Origin: Psychrobacter namhaensis
GTDB taxonomy: Bacteria > Pseudomonadota > Gammaproteobacteria > Pseudomonadales > Moraxellaceae
NCBI RefSeq assembly: GCF_016107545.1
Contig: NZ_JABASS010000002.1
Location: 124,001-188,000, forward strand
Reading direction: 5' to 3'
DNA: 64,000 nucleotides
The translations under genes were made by a program, and so were the position numbers. The first letter of the stretch is position 1; each line of letters opens with the position of its first letter. Below the pieces are notes generated by a model, which saw only the letters and a program-made list of their open reading frames with translations, was not told where the DNA came from and ran no database searches. Positions 24,225-32,585 of this stretch are shown here, in pieces.

Positions 24225-24584
24225 TCAAAATAAATTTGCAGGTTTGGTGATCGCGAGTATGACGATACCAACATACGCCACAGCGGCAATAAGAATACCT
24301 GTTTTTCTTTGTCCAAGCGTCGCCTGATTATTAAAGGCTTTTATACTCGCACTAATGGCTGCCACTAATAAGATGATTTTGGCAAATACCCACTGTACAG
24401 GGGCGCTTGCGCTCATCAGCTGCATGAGCATGACGGCCCCTGATACGATAATTAGCGCATAAATTATGTGAGTGGCTATTTTGACCGCACGTGGCGCTTG
24501 TCTATTTGTACTTAACACCAAGTAGCTTTGGTACAAAAACAGCACAATGATTAGTACCGCCATTAGCATATGTAAATGTTTCAT
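24225..24584 (-). CDS. SirB-like small membrane protein
   Basis: A 119-aa inner-membrane protein with four predicted helices. The layout and the N-terminal MKHLHMLMAVLIIVLFLYQS resemble the SirB2 family (invasion gene expression up-regulator), although the match is by pattern only. No partner gene is obvious; BolA lies next, 88 bases away on the same strand. Function in this group is not understood. Confidence 0.6.
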   Translation of the reverse strand: MKHLHMLMAVLIIVLFLYQSYLVLSTNRQAPRAVKIATHIIYALIIVSGAVMLMQLMSASAPVQWVFAKIILLVAAISASIKAFNNQATLGQRKTGILIAAVAYVGIVILAITKPANLF

Positions 24585-24672
24585 TAAATATTGCGTCCTC
24601 TAAAAATGCAGTTTTCGAGCGTGTTTATAGCATCTCATCATTGTATAAAAAAGGTTGGGACAAATGACTCTT

Positions 24673-24996
24673 CTAAACTTTGTTTTGTCCAGCACATAAC
24701 GGGCTATCAGGGCTTTGACCTTGCCATTCTGTTGGGGTGTAGGCATGGATAGCCAAGGCATGTACTTGCCCACCTTGGGAAGTTAGGAGCGAGTTGACCT
24801 GTGCATAGACTAACTGGTGACGAGCGACCAATCTTTTGCCTTCAAAGGCGTCACTGACAATAGTCAATTTAAAGTGACTTTCTTTGCCTTCAAAATAGCC
24901 AGCATGATTCATTGACTCATTGACCAGTTCTAGATGTTGCGGTTGCAAAGCCTGTAGCTCAGCGACAAGCGCATCGGCGGTAGGTGTGTTACTCAT
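24673..24996 (-). CDS. BolA-family protein
   Basis: A 107-aa BolA-like protein. The conserved core is visible: ELVNESMNHAGYFEGKESHFKLTIVSDAFEGKRLVARHQLVY (read here in short pieces such as NESMNHAG and FKLTIVSDAFEGKRLV), with the invariant histidines (RHQLVY, VHALAIHAYTP). BolA proteins bind monothiol glutaredoxins and iron-sulfur clusters and influence cell shape genes. The C-terminal tail SPLCAGQNKV contains one Cys. It is probably monocistronic. Confidence 0.9.
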   Translation of the reverse strand: MSNTPTADALVAELQALQPQHLELVNESMNHAGYFEGKESHFKLTIVSDAFEGKRLVARHQLVYAQVNSLLTSQGGQVHALAIHAYTPTEWQGQSPDSPLCAGQNKV

Positions 24997-25136
24997 AACA
25001 ATCCTTGAATGTACGTGACTTAATAATACTTAGCAATCTGCGATGACAAATGCTGTTTATTATAGCAGAGGCTGTGAGTGGTATGGCATGCTATTAAACG
25101 AGATGTGTTGCTAAGATAAGCGGGTGGTTAAACAGT

Positions 25137-25177
25137 AAAAAAGCAGAGTACAGCTTAATAGTGTGGACTCTGCTTTT
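25137..25177 (-). terminator. Intrinsic terminator of the M48 protease gene
   Basis: On the minus strand AAAAGCAGAGT pairs with ACTCTGCTTTT across a 17-base loop and is followed by a T-run (A-run at 25137-25142 on the plus strand). Confidence 0.7.
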
Positions 25178-25223
25178 ATAAGTTAGGCGTGCTGACTAAA
25201 AATACAACGTCTAACCATCCTGA

Positions 25224-26036
25224 TTAACGACGCGCCTTTTGATACAGTGGCATGACTTTGGGCATCAATGCTTGTAGCTGCGCAATACGATTGCTGCTGG
25301 TTGGGTGAGTGCTTAGGAATTGTGGCGGCTCGCCTTGGCTGGCGCGCTGCATTTTTTGCCACAAGGTAATCGCGGCTTGTGGGTTGTAGCCTGCGCGTGC
25401 CATTAACTCCAAACCAATTTGATCGGCTTCAGCTTCTTGTGTGCGGCTGTGCGGACGGCTCAAACCCAAGTCACCTGCGACGTTCGCTAGCTCAGCCTGT
25501 CCTTGTGATAGGCCAAAGATGCTGGCAGCAACACCGATGCCGGTCTGTGTGGCGTACTGTCGTGATAGGCGCTCACGTGAGTGCTCACGGAGGGCGTGCG
25601 ACATTTCATGACCCATAATCGCTGCAATCTCATCATCCGTGAGATTTAGGCGGTCAATGATACCTGAGTAAAACATGATCTTACCACCTGGCATAACAAA
25701 AGCATTCAACTCATTAGATTTAATCGTATGCACTTCCCATGGCCATTTTGCGGCATCTGGGCGATAGACGCCAACTTGACCCACTAAGCGATTAGCGATG
25801 TTTTTTAAGCGATTAAGCTGCGCTTGGTTGGTGTCCAGCACGCCGCGTGCTTTTGCTTCTTGCATGGTTTTAGCATAGCTTTGCGCTGATAACTGCAACA
25901 CTTGCTCGCTTGAGACCAAAAGGAGCTGCTGGCGATCAACGCCAACGGCGCCAGTACTAGTTGTGCTCGAACAACCCGTCAAAGTCAGTGCCGACAATGA
26001 GGCGGCCATCACAGTGGTGGTCAGTAATTTTTTCAT
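25224..26036 (-). CDS. M48-family metalloprotease lipoprotein
   Basis: A 270-aa periplasmic zinc protease related to LoiP/YcaL. The signal peptide ends in LTGC (Cys22). The zinc motif HEMSH is at residues 143-147 and the third ligand lies in the EAEAD segment near residue 203. The conserved NAFVMPGGKI precedes them. The frame stays open far upstream, but the ATG at 26036 gives a proper lipoprotein signal peptide and has GAGG nine bases before it. The expected role is quality control of outer-membrane proteins. Confidence 0.9.
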   Translation of the reverse strand: MKKLLTTTVMAASLSALTLTGCSSTTSTGAVGVDRQQLLLVSSEQVLQLSAQSYAKTMQEAKARGVLDTNQAQLNRLKNIANRLVGQVGVYRPDAAKWPWEVHTIKSNELNAFVMPGGKIMFYSGIIDRLNLTDDEIAAIMGHEMSHALREHSRERLSRQYATQTGIGVAASIFGLSQGQAELANVAGDLGLSRPHSRTQEAEADQIGLELMARAGYNPQAAITLWQKMQRASQGEPPQFLSTHPTSSNRIAQLQALMPKVMPLYQKARR

Positions 26037-26386
26037 GCTAAACATCCTCGCTATAAATATTAAAATAAGTGAGACAAAAAGGTGAGATGAGCAGTAGACG
26101 AAAAGGCAGCCTTTTATTGATGTTCTACCTGCTTTTACCAATCTACTGAAACAATAAAATTTTACCTCAACAGCCATTAGCCATAAGTATAATAATGTTA
26201 ACAGGTCAAAACCAATGCAGGAATAGTAACAACGCAGCATAGGATTGTAAGTCACAGATGAGAAGTGAAATAATAGTGAAATTATTTGGGCGGTAATAGA
26301 TGCTATTAAATCAATAGCTTATGCTAGATACTCGTATAAAATGGCAATTAAAATCACATTACTCCGAATTAATTTTAAAAAAAGTG

Positions 26387-26414
26387 TTGACACCCTCAAA
26401 ATATTTGCTAAAAT
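26387..26414 (+). promoter_or_regulatory. Promoter of the tRNA-Gly gene
   Basis: TTGACA (26387-26392) and TAAAAT (26409-26414) are 16 bases apart, about 55 bases before the tRNA. The remaining stretch 26037-26386 holds no gene that I can support. Confidence 0.7.
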
Positions 26415-26467
26415 AGCCAGCCTATCGAGACGGAGCAGTTGTTAACAACGCTACGCATTGATATTAA

Positions 26468-26542
26468 GCGGGAATAGCTCAGTGGTAGAGCATAACCTTG
26501 CCAAGGTTGGGGTCGAGAGTTCGAATCTCTTTTCCCGCTCCA
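26468..26542 (+). tRNA. tRNA-Gly (anticodon GCC)
   Basis: A full cloverleaf is visible. The acceptor arms GCGGGAA and TTCCCGC pair perfectly, the D stem is GCTC/GAGC, the anticodon loop is TTGCCAA (GCC), and the T loop is TTCGAAT. The encoded CCA end is at 26540-26542. It is a single gene, not part of a tRNA array, with its own promoter and terminator. Confidence 0.97.
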
Positions 26543-26562
26543 AATATGGCTTGAAAAAGCGC

Positions 26563-26593
26563 AAAAGCCTCACTTTATAGTAAGGCTTTTTTT
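26563..26593 (+). terminator. Terminator after tRNA-Gly
   Basis: AAAAGCCT pairs with AGGCTTTT, with further pairing inward, followed by a T-tract. Confidence 0.75.
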
Positions 26594-26636
26594 ATGGGTA
26601 AAATTTGAGCTAGGCTGATGATTAAGGATAATATAA

Positions 26637-27440
26637 TTAACTTCTCATCGACCATGCCACAGTTTTGTTGCCTATCCAGTTGACCCAGCTAACGGGAAAA
26701 AAGCGCAACTGTAGTCTAATCAAATTGGCCATGACCCCTGGCACCACTAAAAACTCTCGGTTCTCTACGCCTTTCAACATAGATCTGACCGCCGCTTCAA
26801 TCTTTAGTTCACCGGCGAGTTTTTTCATACCGATACCAGCTTGCGCCATCACGCCAACTTCAGATTGGGTAAGCGGGGTATCTATCGGCGGTGGCGCGAA
26901 GACGGTGATGTCGATACCGAGTGGCTTCCATTCAAAGCTTATTGACTGCATCATGCCCCAAACAGCAAATTTCGATGCACTGTACGAGCTATAACCGTAG
27001 CTGCCAGTGAAGGATGACATGGAAGCGGTGACCATGACTTGATCACCCCGTGATAAAAACGGACGTACGGCAGCCAGTACGTTGCGCGTACCAAACACAT
27101 TGATATTCATCACACGCTCAAACTGCGCTTGAGTCATCTCATCAAAGGCCCAAGGCCCTGTCACACCAACAAAGTGCATTAAAATATCTGGTGACAGTCG
27201 CTCAGCCGCCGCTGCGATTTGCTTGGCTGTCGTATCGGCATCGGTCACGTCCAACGCATAAGTGGCAATCGAGGTGTTATATTTATTCAATCCCTTGAGT
27301 ATGGCTAAAGCTGCATCAAGCGGTTGCACATCAAACAACACCAAGTTTGCGCCTTGATGGATCAGCTGTTTGGCCGTTTCGAAGCCGATGCCGGAAGCCG
27401 CGCCAGTGATATAAATATTTTTATCCGTAAAATATCCCAT
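26637..27440 (-). CDS. SDR-family oxidoreductase
   Basis: A 267-aa short-chain dehydrogenase. The cofactor motif TGAASGIG is near residue 13, followed by a catalytic Ser in VTASMSSF and the YSASK motif. An insertion near PPPIDTPLTQSEVG and a hydrophobic C-terminus resemble the retinol-dehydrogenase-like SDRs. Its start codon overlaps the stop of the upstream MBL-fold gene by one base, implying translational coupling. The pair probably acts on one pathway; the substrate is unknown. Confidence 0.87.
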   Translation of the reverse strand: MGYFTDKNIYITGAASGIGFETAKQLIHQGANLVLFDVQPLDAALAILKGLNKYNTSIATYALDVTDADTTAKQIAAAAERLSPDILMHFVGVTGPWAFDEMTQAQFERVMNINVFGTRNVLAAVRPFLSRGDQVMVTASMSSFTGSYGYSSYSASKFAVWGMMQSISFEWKPLGIDITVFAPPPIDTPLTQSEVGVMAQAGIGMKKLAGELKIEAAVRSMLKGVENREFLVVPGVMANLIRLQLRFFPVSWVNWIGNKTVAWSMRS

Positions 27441-28567
27441 CAGACACCGTCCTTCTGCATTCGGTCGGTCGGTAAGGAGCGCCTTTGTAACGTTCCAAAG
27501 GTTGTCTCGCCCATTAAATGACTGACTTTATGACCAGGAATAAGCCAGTAGGGCGTGGCTTCACTACTTGGTGCGCAGTTGGGAAAGTCTTGATTGCTAG
27601 AGGGTCCAGCAATGGTCTTTTCGACGACCATCGAGATATATTGGTCGTTACTGCCTTCTAGGGTGTTACCGTTTAGGATGACCTCCATCCCTGTGTTTTT
27701 GGCGTAGCGTCGAATGGCATTAACGTTTGAGTTCATTGGCGCATAAGCATCAGCGCCGACACCATTTTCTGAAGTGACACGGATGCCATCTGGCACGCGT
27801 GCGACTAGAGAGTGATTGCCCTCGGTATGTCCGGGGGTATGCACCAGCGCCAAGCCTTCGCCTAATTGAATACTGCCAGTAAATGTAATCACTTTGTTAG
27901 GATCCACGCCCTCGATGCCGTTAGGGCAATACCACTCCGCTTGGACGGGCAGCAGCGCAGTGGTGCTCTGCCATTCTTGCTCATGTATCAATAGCCGAGC
28001 GTTAGGGAAATAGGCAGCTCTGTCGGTTGAGCCATCAGTGTTGGTAGTGCCTAGCCATCGGCGGATGTCTTGGGTGTGCAAGTGATCGTAGCTAATATAA
28101 TCAACATCTTCTGGGGCTAAACCGATCTCAGCTAAAGCGCCAGCCACATCACGGATGATAGGCGCCACCACCTTTTCAAGTGGTGACCAATTTGGCATTT
28201 TTTCTGTTAATTGCTTAAAAAAAGGCGTTTCTCGATCGGCTTCGATATCAGAAGGAGAAAACAGCAGGGTCTTTACTTCACCCAAACAATCATAATATTG
28301 AATGATAAAAATACGGTTTAGGATATGTAGGTAGGGGAACTTATAGGTGCTTTGGGTATAGACACCGCTGTAGGCATACCACGTGGGATAGGGCACTCTG
28401 ACCATGTCAGCGCTTTGATAAAACAGCACAGGCGCTTCATCCATAAAGCGCTCTCTAAATACCACTGCTTGTCTGCGCGCCGCTTTTAGACGCTCTTGAG
28501 GCAATGGGCTTGCGCGAACATGATCGAATTCGCGGATGGCTTTCATGCCCAACGATGATAAATCCAT
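27440..28567 (-). CDS. Metallo-beta-lactamase-fold hydrolase
   Basis: A 375-aa protein whose central part is an MBL fold. DHLHTQD (residues 161-167) supplies a variant of the HxHxD motif, with His162, His164 and Asp167. HTPGHTEGNHS (His247) gives the next metal ligand. A ~100-residue N-terminal region precedes the fold and is unlike small MBL hydrolases. It is translationally coupled to the downstream SDR. Together they suggest a small catabolic or detoxification operon. No signal peptide is visible. Confidence 0.8.
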   Translation of the reverse strand: MDLSSLGMKAIREFDHVRASPLPQERLKAARRQAVVFRERFMDEAPVLFYQSADMVRVPYPTWYAYSGVYTQSTYKFPYLHILNRIFIIQYYDCLGEVKTLLFSPSDIEADRETPFFKQLTEKMPNWSPLEKVVAPIIRDVAGALAEIGLAPEDVDYISYDHLHTQDIRRWLGTTNTDGSTDRAAYFPNARLLIHEQEWQSTTALLPVQAEWYCPNGIEGVDPNKVITFTGSIQLGEGLALVHTPGHTEGNHSLVARVPDGIRVTSENGVGADAYAPMNSNVNAIRRYAKNTGMEVILNGNTLEGSNDQYISMVVEKTIAGPSSNQDFPNCAPSSEATPYWLIPGHKVSHLMGETTFGTLQRRSLPTDRMQKDGV

Positions 28568-28675
28568 ATTGCATCTCCTTATGACTGATGGATATCTCTG
28601 CAGATTATAGTAGCAACATTGTTTTGGTCTTGGTAGCGTTTTTAGAAGACGGTTAAATTTGCGGAAACAGGCTTA

Positions 28676-29581
28676 TCAGAAATCATCCCAGTAGGGATCA
28701 TCACCGAAACGCTCGGCAATAAAGTCAATCAGATAACGACAACGCTGCGATAAAAATCGGTTTTTCGGGTAAACAGCATAGGCGTTGAGCGTGGGTAGCT
28801 GATACTGCTGAAGAGTGGGCACCAGCTCGCCACGTGCCAATCTTTGGTAAGCGATAAAGGTCGGGATAAAGGTAATACCATGACCCTTGACCGCCAGATC
28901 CACTAAGAACTCACCATTGGTGGCTTTGATTTTAGCATCGATTGTATGATGATGCTTTTTGCCTTCAGCATCCACCAGGTCTATACTATTGGTTTGACCG
29001 AGACTATATTGCAAAAGCTCATGATCTTCTAAATCTTCTAGCGTCTCAGGCGTGCCCATCCTTGCTAGATAGTCAGGACTGGCGCAAATGACACAACGAA
29101 TCAATGCCAGCTTTTTTGCTTGATAACTAGAATCTCGCAGCTCTCCAATTCGAATCGCCAGCTCATAGCCTTCTTCAATCAAATCGATACGCCGATCGGA
29201 AAAATCCAACTCAAAGTTGAGGTTAGGATGCTGGCTGGCATACTCATCAATCACATCATTCAGATGCATAAGGCCAAATGACAAAGGGGCTGTCATCTTT
29301 AGCGTGCCCTCAATGCGTGTGGGTGCGCCACTGGTTTGCTCGTTGAGGGCATCAACGGCACTTAAGATACTGTTTACTTGTTGATAATACTGCGCACCTG
29401 TCTGGGTCAAGTGCGATTGGCGTGTGGTTCGGCTAATAAGCTGGCTGCCCAAACGTGTCTCTAACTCTTTGAGACGGCGGCTCACGGCTGACTTGGCAAT
29501 ATTTAGCTGCTCAGCTGCTTTGGTAATACTCCCTGCTTCGACGATACGTACAAACATCGCCATATCTTCTAACTGTCCCAT
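28676..29581 (-). CDS. LysR-family transcriptional regulator
   Basis: A 301-aa LysR-type regulator with an N-terminal HTH (MAMFVRIVEAGSITKAAEQL, then AKSAVSRRLKELE) and a substrate-binding domain typical of the CrgA/AaeR-like group (ELDFSDRRIDLIEEGYELAIRIG). It is divergent from the DoxX/FMN reductase/DUF1275 genes, with a 17-base LysR-type palindrome in the gap, so it probably controls them and itself. The effector is unknown, possibly a quinone or electrophile. Confidence 0.88.
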   Translation of the reverse strand: MGQLEDMAMFVRIVEAGSITKAAEQLNIAKSAVSRRLKELETRLGSQLISRTTRQSHLTQTGAQYYQQVNSILSAVDALNEQTSGAPTRIEGTLKMTAPLSFGLMHLNDVIDEYASQHPNLNFELDFSDRRIDLIEEGYELAIRIGELRDSSYQAKKLALIRCVICASPDYLARMGTPETLEDLEDHELLQYSLGQTNSIDLVDAEGKKHHHTIDAKIKATNGEFLVDLAVKGHGITFIPTFIAYQRLARGELVPTLQQYQLPTLNAYAVYPKNRFLSQRCRYLIDFIAERFGDDPYWDDF

Positions 29582-29597
29582 CTCTATCGCCTCATGA

Positions 29598-29614
29598 TTG
29601 TTCTAAAATCAAGA
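29598..29614. promoter_or_regulatory. LysR-type operator (T-N11-A)
   Basis: GTTCT-AAAATCA-AGAAC is a perfect 5-bp inverted repeat with a seven-base centre and contains the T-N11-A pattern (T29600 to A29612). It lies 17 bases before the LysR start and about 105 bases before the DoxX start. Confidence 0.55.
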
Positions 29615-29716
29615 ACTTACATTTGTCATTATTGCTGTTTATCCGTTTATGGTCAACATTTATACTGGTGTCATTCTTTGGTAAAAAACGTATTTACACA
29701 CATTTATTGGATAATC

Positions 29717-30118
29717 ATGATGGACAAATTACAACAGCTTAGTGCTCCCATTGGTCGTTTGCTTTTATCGATGATTTTTATTTTTTCAGGCTTCAACAAA
29801 ATGACGGGATATGCGGCCACTCAAGGCTATATGGAGTCAATGGGTGTGCCAGGTATGCTATTACCGTTAGTCATCGCGCTTGAGCTGTTTGGCGGTATTG
29901 CTATTTTGCTTGGGTTTAGAGCGCGCTTGATTGCTGCGTTGTTTGTTGGCTTTAATATTGTCTCAGCGTTCATCTTCCATCAGTTTTGGCTTGACGCGTC
30001 ACAAATAAATCCTTTTATGAAAAACATCGCAATAGCAGGTGGGTTTTTGATGATTTTCGCTCACGGCCCAGGTGCTTACTCGATTGACAATAGTCATACT
30101 CGCAAAAGCTCAGTATAG
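29717..30118 (+). CDS. DoxX-family membrane protein
   Basis: A 133-aa inner-membrane protein with four helices. DoxX family features are clear: IGRLLLSMIFIFSGFNKMTGY at the start (given in part), then ELFGGIAILLGFRARL and FIFHQFW. Of two adjacent ATG codons the first is used; GGA lies five bases upstream. Codons further upstream are open but unlike the family. It is likely the first gene of an operon with an FMN reductase, a common pairing in thiol or quinone stress responses. Confidence 0.87.
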   Translation: MMDKLQQLSAPIGRLLLSMIFIFSGFNKMTGYAATQGYMESMGVPGMLLPLVIALELFGGIAILLGFRARLIAALFVGFNIVSAFIFHQFWLDASQINPFMKNIAIAGGFLMIFAHGPGAYSIDNSHTRKSSV

Positions 30119-30153
30119 TAAATATCTTTGGTTATTATTAATAAGGAGTCACT

Positions 30154-30708
30154 ATGAGCGCATCCATAAAGATTGCCCTAATAATCGGTAGCTTGCGAAA
30201 AGCGTCAATCAATCGCAAGTTTGCACAATACATCGTGTCGCAAATGCCCGAAAACGTCACAGTTGAAGAGGTGCGTATTGCAGATTTGCCGCTTTATAAT
30301 CAAGACTATGACGATACAACGATAGACAGCTACGAGCGAGTCCGTCAGCAGTTAACAGCGGCTGATGCAGTTTTGATTGTCACGCCAGAGCATAACCGTA
30401 CTATGCCAGCGGCTCTAAAGAACGTGATAGATATTGCCTCCCGTCCATATAAAGAAAGTGTCTGGAGGCATAAAAAAGTCGCGTTGGTAACCGCATCGCC
30501 AAGCAACTATGGCGGCATCAATAGTGGGCTTGATGTACGCAAAAGTATGCAGATGCTCTCAGCACACATGATGGTTAGTCCTGAAGTGTATCTTAGCCAA
30601 GCGACTGACAGTTTACATGAAGACGGTCGCGTCACAGAGCGAACCCAGAACTACCTGCAAAAATTTATCGATGAATTGGTAGCTTTTGCAGGAAGCACTG
30701 GTGCCTAA
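30154..30708 (+). CDS. NADPH-dependent FMN reductase (ChrR/azoreductase-like)
   Basis: A 184-aa flavodoxin-fold reductase. The FMN phosphate loop is GSLRKASINRKFA near residue 12, and the family motif TPEHNRTMPAALKNVIDIASRP appears near residue 75 (given here as TPEHNRTMPAAL and NVIDIASRP). Members reduce quinones, chromate or azo compounds. AAGGAG precedes the ATG. It lies 35 bases after the DoxX gene and its end overlaps the next gene's start region. Quinone detoxification is the most likely role. Confidence 0.88.
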   Translation: MSASIKIALIIGSLRKASINRKFAQYIVSQMPENVTVEEVRIADLPLYNQDYDDTTIDSYERVRQQLTAADAVLIVTPEHNRTMPAALKNVIDIASRPYKESVWRHKKVALVTASPSNYGGINSGLDVRKSMQMLSAHMMVSPEVYLSQATDSLHEDGRVTERTQNYLQKFIDELVAFAGSTGA

Positions 30709-31477
30709 CGCCATCTCTGACCAAACGCATAATTGCACCAGTAGCACTAATACTGGTCAGGATAGTGCTCACGGTAATGACCAGTTGCCACCGCCAAGCT
30801 TTTGGCAGCGCAACCGAGCGCCTGTGTTATTGACCATAGTAGGCGGGGCGATTGATACCATCGGTTTTATCGCCTTGTTTGGGTTTTTTACCGCCCATGT
30901 CACGGGCAACTTAGTGATGGCAGGGAGTGGCTTGGTCAAAGGTGAGAGTGGCCTATGGATTAAACTGGCTGCTTTGCCACTATTTGTGTTGACAGTGATG
31001 GTGACCAAGACTTTTATCGATAAGAGCAAAAAACAGACAGTGATATTGAGTCACTTATTCTTCGCCGAAGCGTTTTTTTTGGCGGCCTTTATGGTCGCAG
31101 GCTTGTACTATCAGCCCTTTGTAGATGCAGGTGACATCACAGTGGCGATAACGGGCGGACTGGGTTTGATTGCCCTTGCGATACGTAACACAGCAAGTAA
31201 AACACTGATCAAACACATGAGCCCGACAGTGCTGATGACTGGCAACACCACGCAGTTGGGTATCAATTTGACTGACTATGTGAACAAACGCACTACCGAA
31301 AATGCCAAAAAGCTGGGTCATAGTGCAACGTTGGTTTTTAGCTTTTTGATCGGAGCATTAGTCGGGGCGCTTTTATATCTCAAGCTGAGCTTTTGGGCGG
31401 TTGGGTTATTTGTACTGCCTGTCTTGTATTTGGCGGTTTTAGCACGTGATAAAGCATTTTTACGCGATATTGGTTAA
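30701..31477 (+). CDS. DUF1275 (YoaK-family) membrane protein
   Basis: A 258-aa inner-membrane protein with six predicted helices. DUF1275 landmarks are GGAIDTIGFIALFGFFTAHVTGN (seen as AIDTIGFIALFG and TAHVTGNLVMAG) and LMTGNTTQLGI. The GTG at 30701 is preferred because AGGA lies seven bases upstream; a TTG at 30686 is possible. Either start overlaps the FMN reductase gene, implying coupling. An N-terminal cytosolic tail of about 35 residues is polar. Function of the family is unknown. Confidence 0.83.
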   Translation: MPNAISDQTHNCTSSTNTGQDSAHGNDQLPPPSFWQRNRAPVLLTIVGGAIDTIGFIALFGFFTAHVTGNLVMAGSGLVKGESGLWIKLAALPLFVLTVMVTKTFIDKSKKQTVILSHLFFAEAFFLAAFMVAGLYYQPFVDAGDITVAITGGLGLIALAIRNTASKTLIKHMSPTVLMTGNTTQLGINLTDYVNKRTTENAKKLGHSATLVFSFLIGALVGALLYLKLSFWAVGLFVLPVLYLAVLARDKAFLRDIG

Positions 31478-31513
31478 AAAGATGCACCATTAGCCATCGC
31501 TAAAATTTTAGGA

Positions 31514-31558
31514 CTTTCTAAGCGGGATTTACGTACTAAGCAGTACTTACTTAGAAAG
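31514..31558. repeat. Nested inverted repeat downstream of the DUF1275 gene
   Basis: CTTTCTAAG (31514-31522) pairs with CTTAGAAAG (31550-31558). The loop holds a second perfect hairpin, GTACT-AAGC-AGTAC (31533-31546). There is no T-tract, so this is not a classical terminator. It may be an RNA-stabilising structure or a protein site. Confidence 0.6.
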
Positions 31559-31707
31559 GGACACTATTGTTCTATAAATAAGAATAGTTATTTGCAAAAA
31601 ACTGAGTTTATCGATTTATACACAATAATTATAATAGACTCATCGTTCAAGTATGCTAATAAATAAAAACTTATATAAGTTTAAAATATGATAAATAAGG
31701 ATATACC

Positions 31708-32421
31708 ATGAACGCAATCTATCATGCCGCAGACTCGCGTGGCGATGCCAACCATGGTTGGCTCAAAAGTAAGCACACCTTTAGTTTTGCTAACTATCAC
31801 AACCCTGAACGTATGGGTTTTGGCGCATTGCGTGTCATCAACGACGATTTTGTGATCGGTGGTCAAGGCTTTGGCAAGCATTCACACCGTGATATGGAAA
31901 TCATCAGTATTCCCTTGTCAGGTAAGCTCAGTCATGGTGATAACATCGGTAATGAAGGGGTGATTGAGACAGGTGAAATCCAAGTCATGTCAGCGGGGAT
32001 GGGCATTACGCATAGCGAAATGAATGGTGATGCCAATGAGCCTGTGAGGTTTTTACAGATTTGGGTCATCCCTAATGTCATGAACGTGACGCCTCGCTAT
32101 CAGCAAGTGCGCATGGATGACATCATGCAACCGAATGAGTTTAATCAAGTACTGTCACCAAACGTTGACGATGCTGGCGTGTGGATTCATCAAGATGCTT
32201 GGTTTAGCATGGGTGATTTTGACAAAGGTGTGACGCCGACTTATCAGTTAAAAGATCCTAACAATGGTGTCTATATTTTTGTGATTCGCGGTAAAGTCGT
32301 CGTAAACGGTCACACTTTGGACACTCGTGATGGCCTAGGCATTTGGGATACGAGCGATTTTACGATGGTGACAGAGGAAGATGCGAAGGTACTGGTCATG
32401 GAAGTGCCTATCACGCTTTAA
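31708..32421 (+). CDS. Pirin-family protein (YhhW-like)
   Basis: A 237-aa bicupin pirin. The N-terminal cupin metal site is recognisable as GFGKHSHRDMEIISIPL and GMGITHSEMN, with the histidines and Glu expected to bind iron. N-terminal KHTFSFANYHNPERMGFG is the family signature. The length matches YhhW, which has quercetinase activity in vitro. AAGGA precedes the ATG by six bases. A second, longer pirin follows 164 bases on, perhaps transcribed together. Confidence 0.9.
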   Translation: MNAIYHAADSRGDANHGWLKSKHTFSFANYHNPERMGFGALRVINDDFVIGGQGFGKHSHRDMEIISIPLSGKLSHGDNIGNEGVIETGEIQVMSAGMGITHSEMNGDANEPVRFLQIWVIPNVMNVTPRYQQVRMDDIMQPNEFNQVLSPNVDDAGVWIHQDAWFSMGDFDKGVTPTYQLKDPNNGVYIFVIRGKVVVNGHTLDTRDGLGIWDTSDFTMVTEEDAKVLVMEVPITL

Positions 32422-32585
32422 ATGCTTTTCACTGAGGCTTTATATGGGTGTTAACAGATTCATTTCTATTGACCATCAGCCGTGTCCAGCTCCCTGTGTG
32501 GGAGTGCTCGCTGAGTAGTTTATTAAGCTTAATGTGTGTTAGTGACATCACACGCTAAGCAGTCGCTGATAATAAGAGGTGCATA

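Noticed and set aside
32480..32510. CTCCC-TGTGT-GGGAG hairpin between the two pirin genes.
   Set aside because: Short stem with no T-tract; could be chance. It does not alter the annotation.
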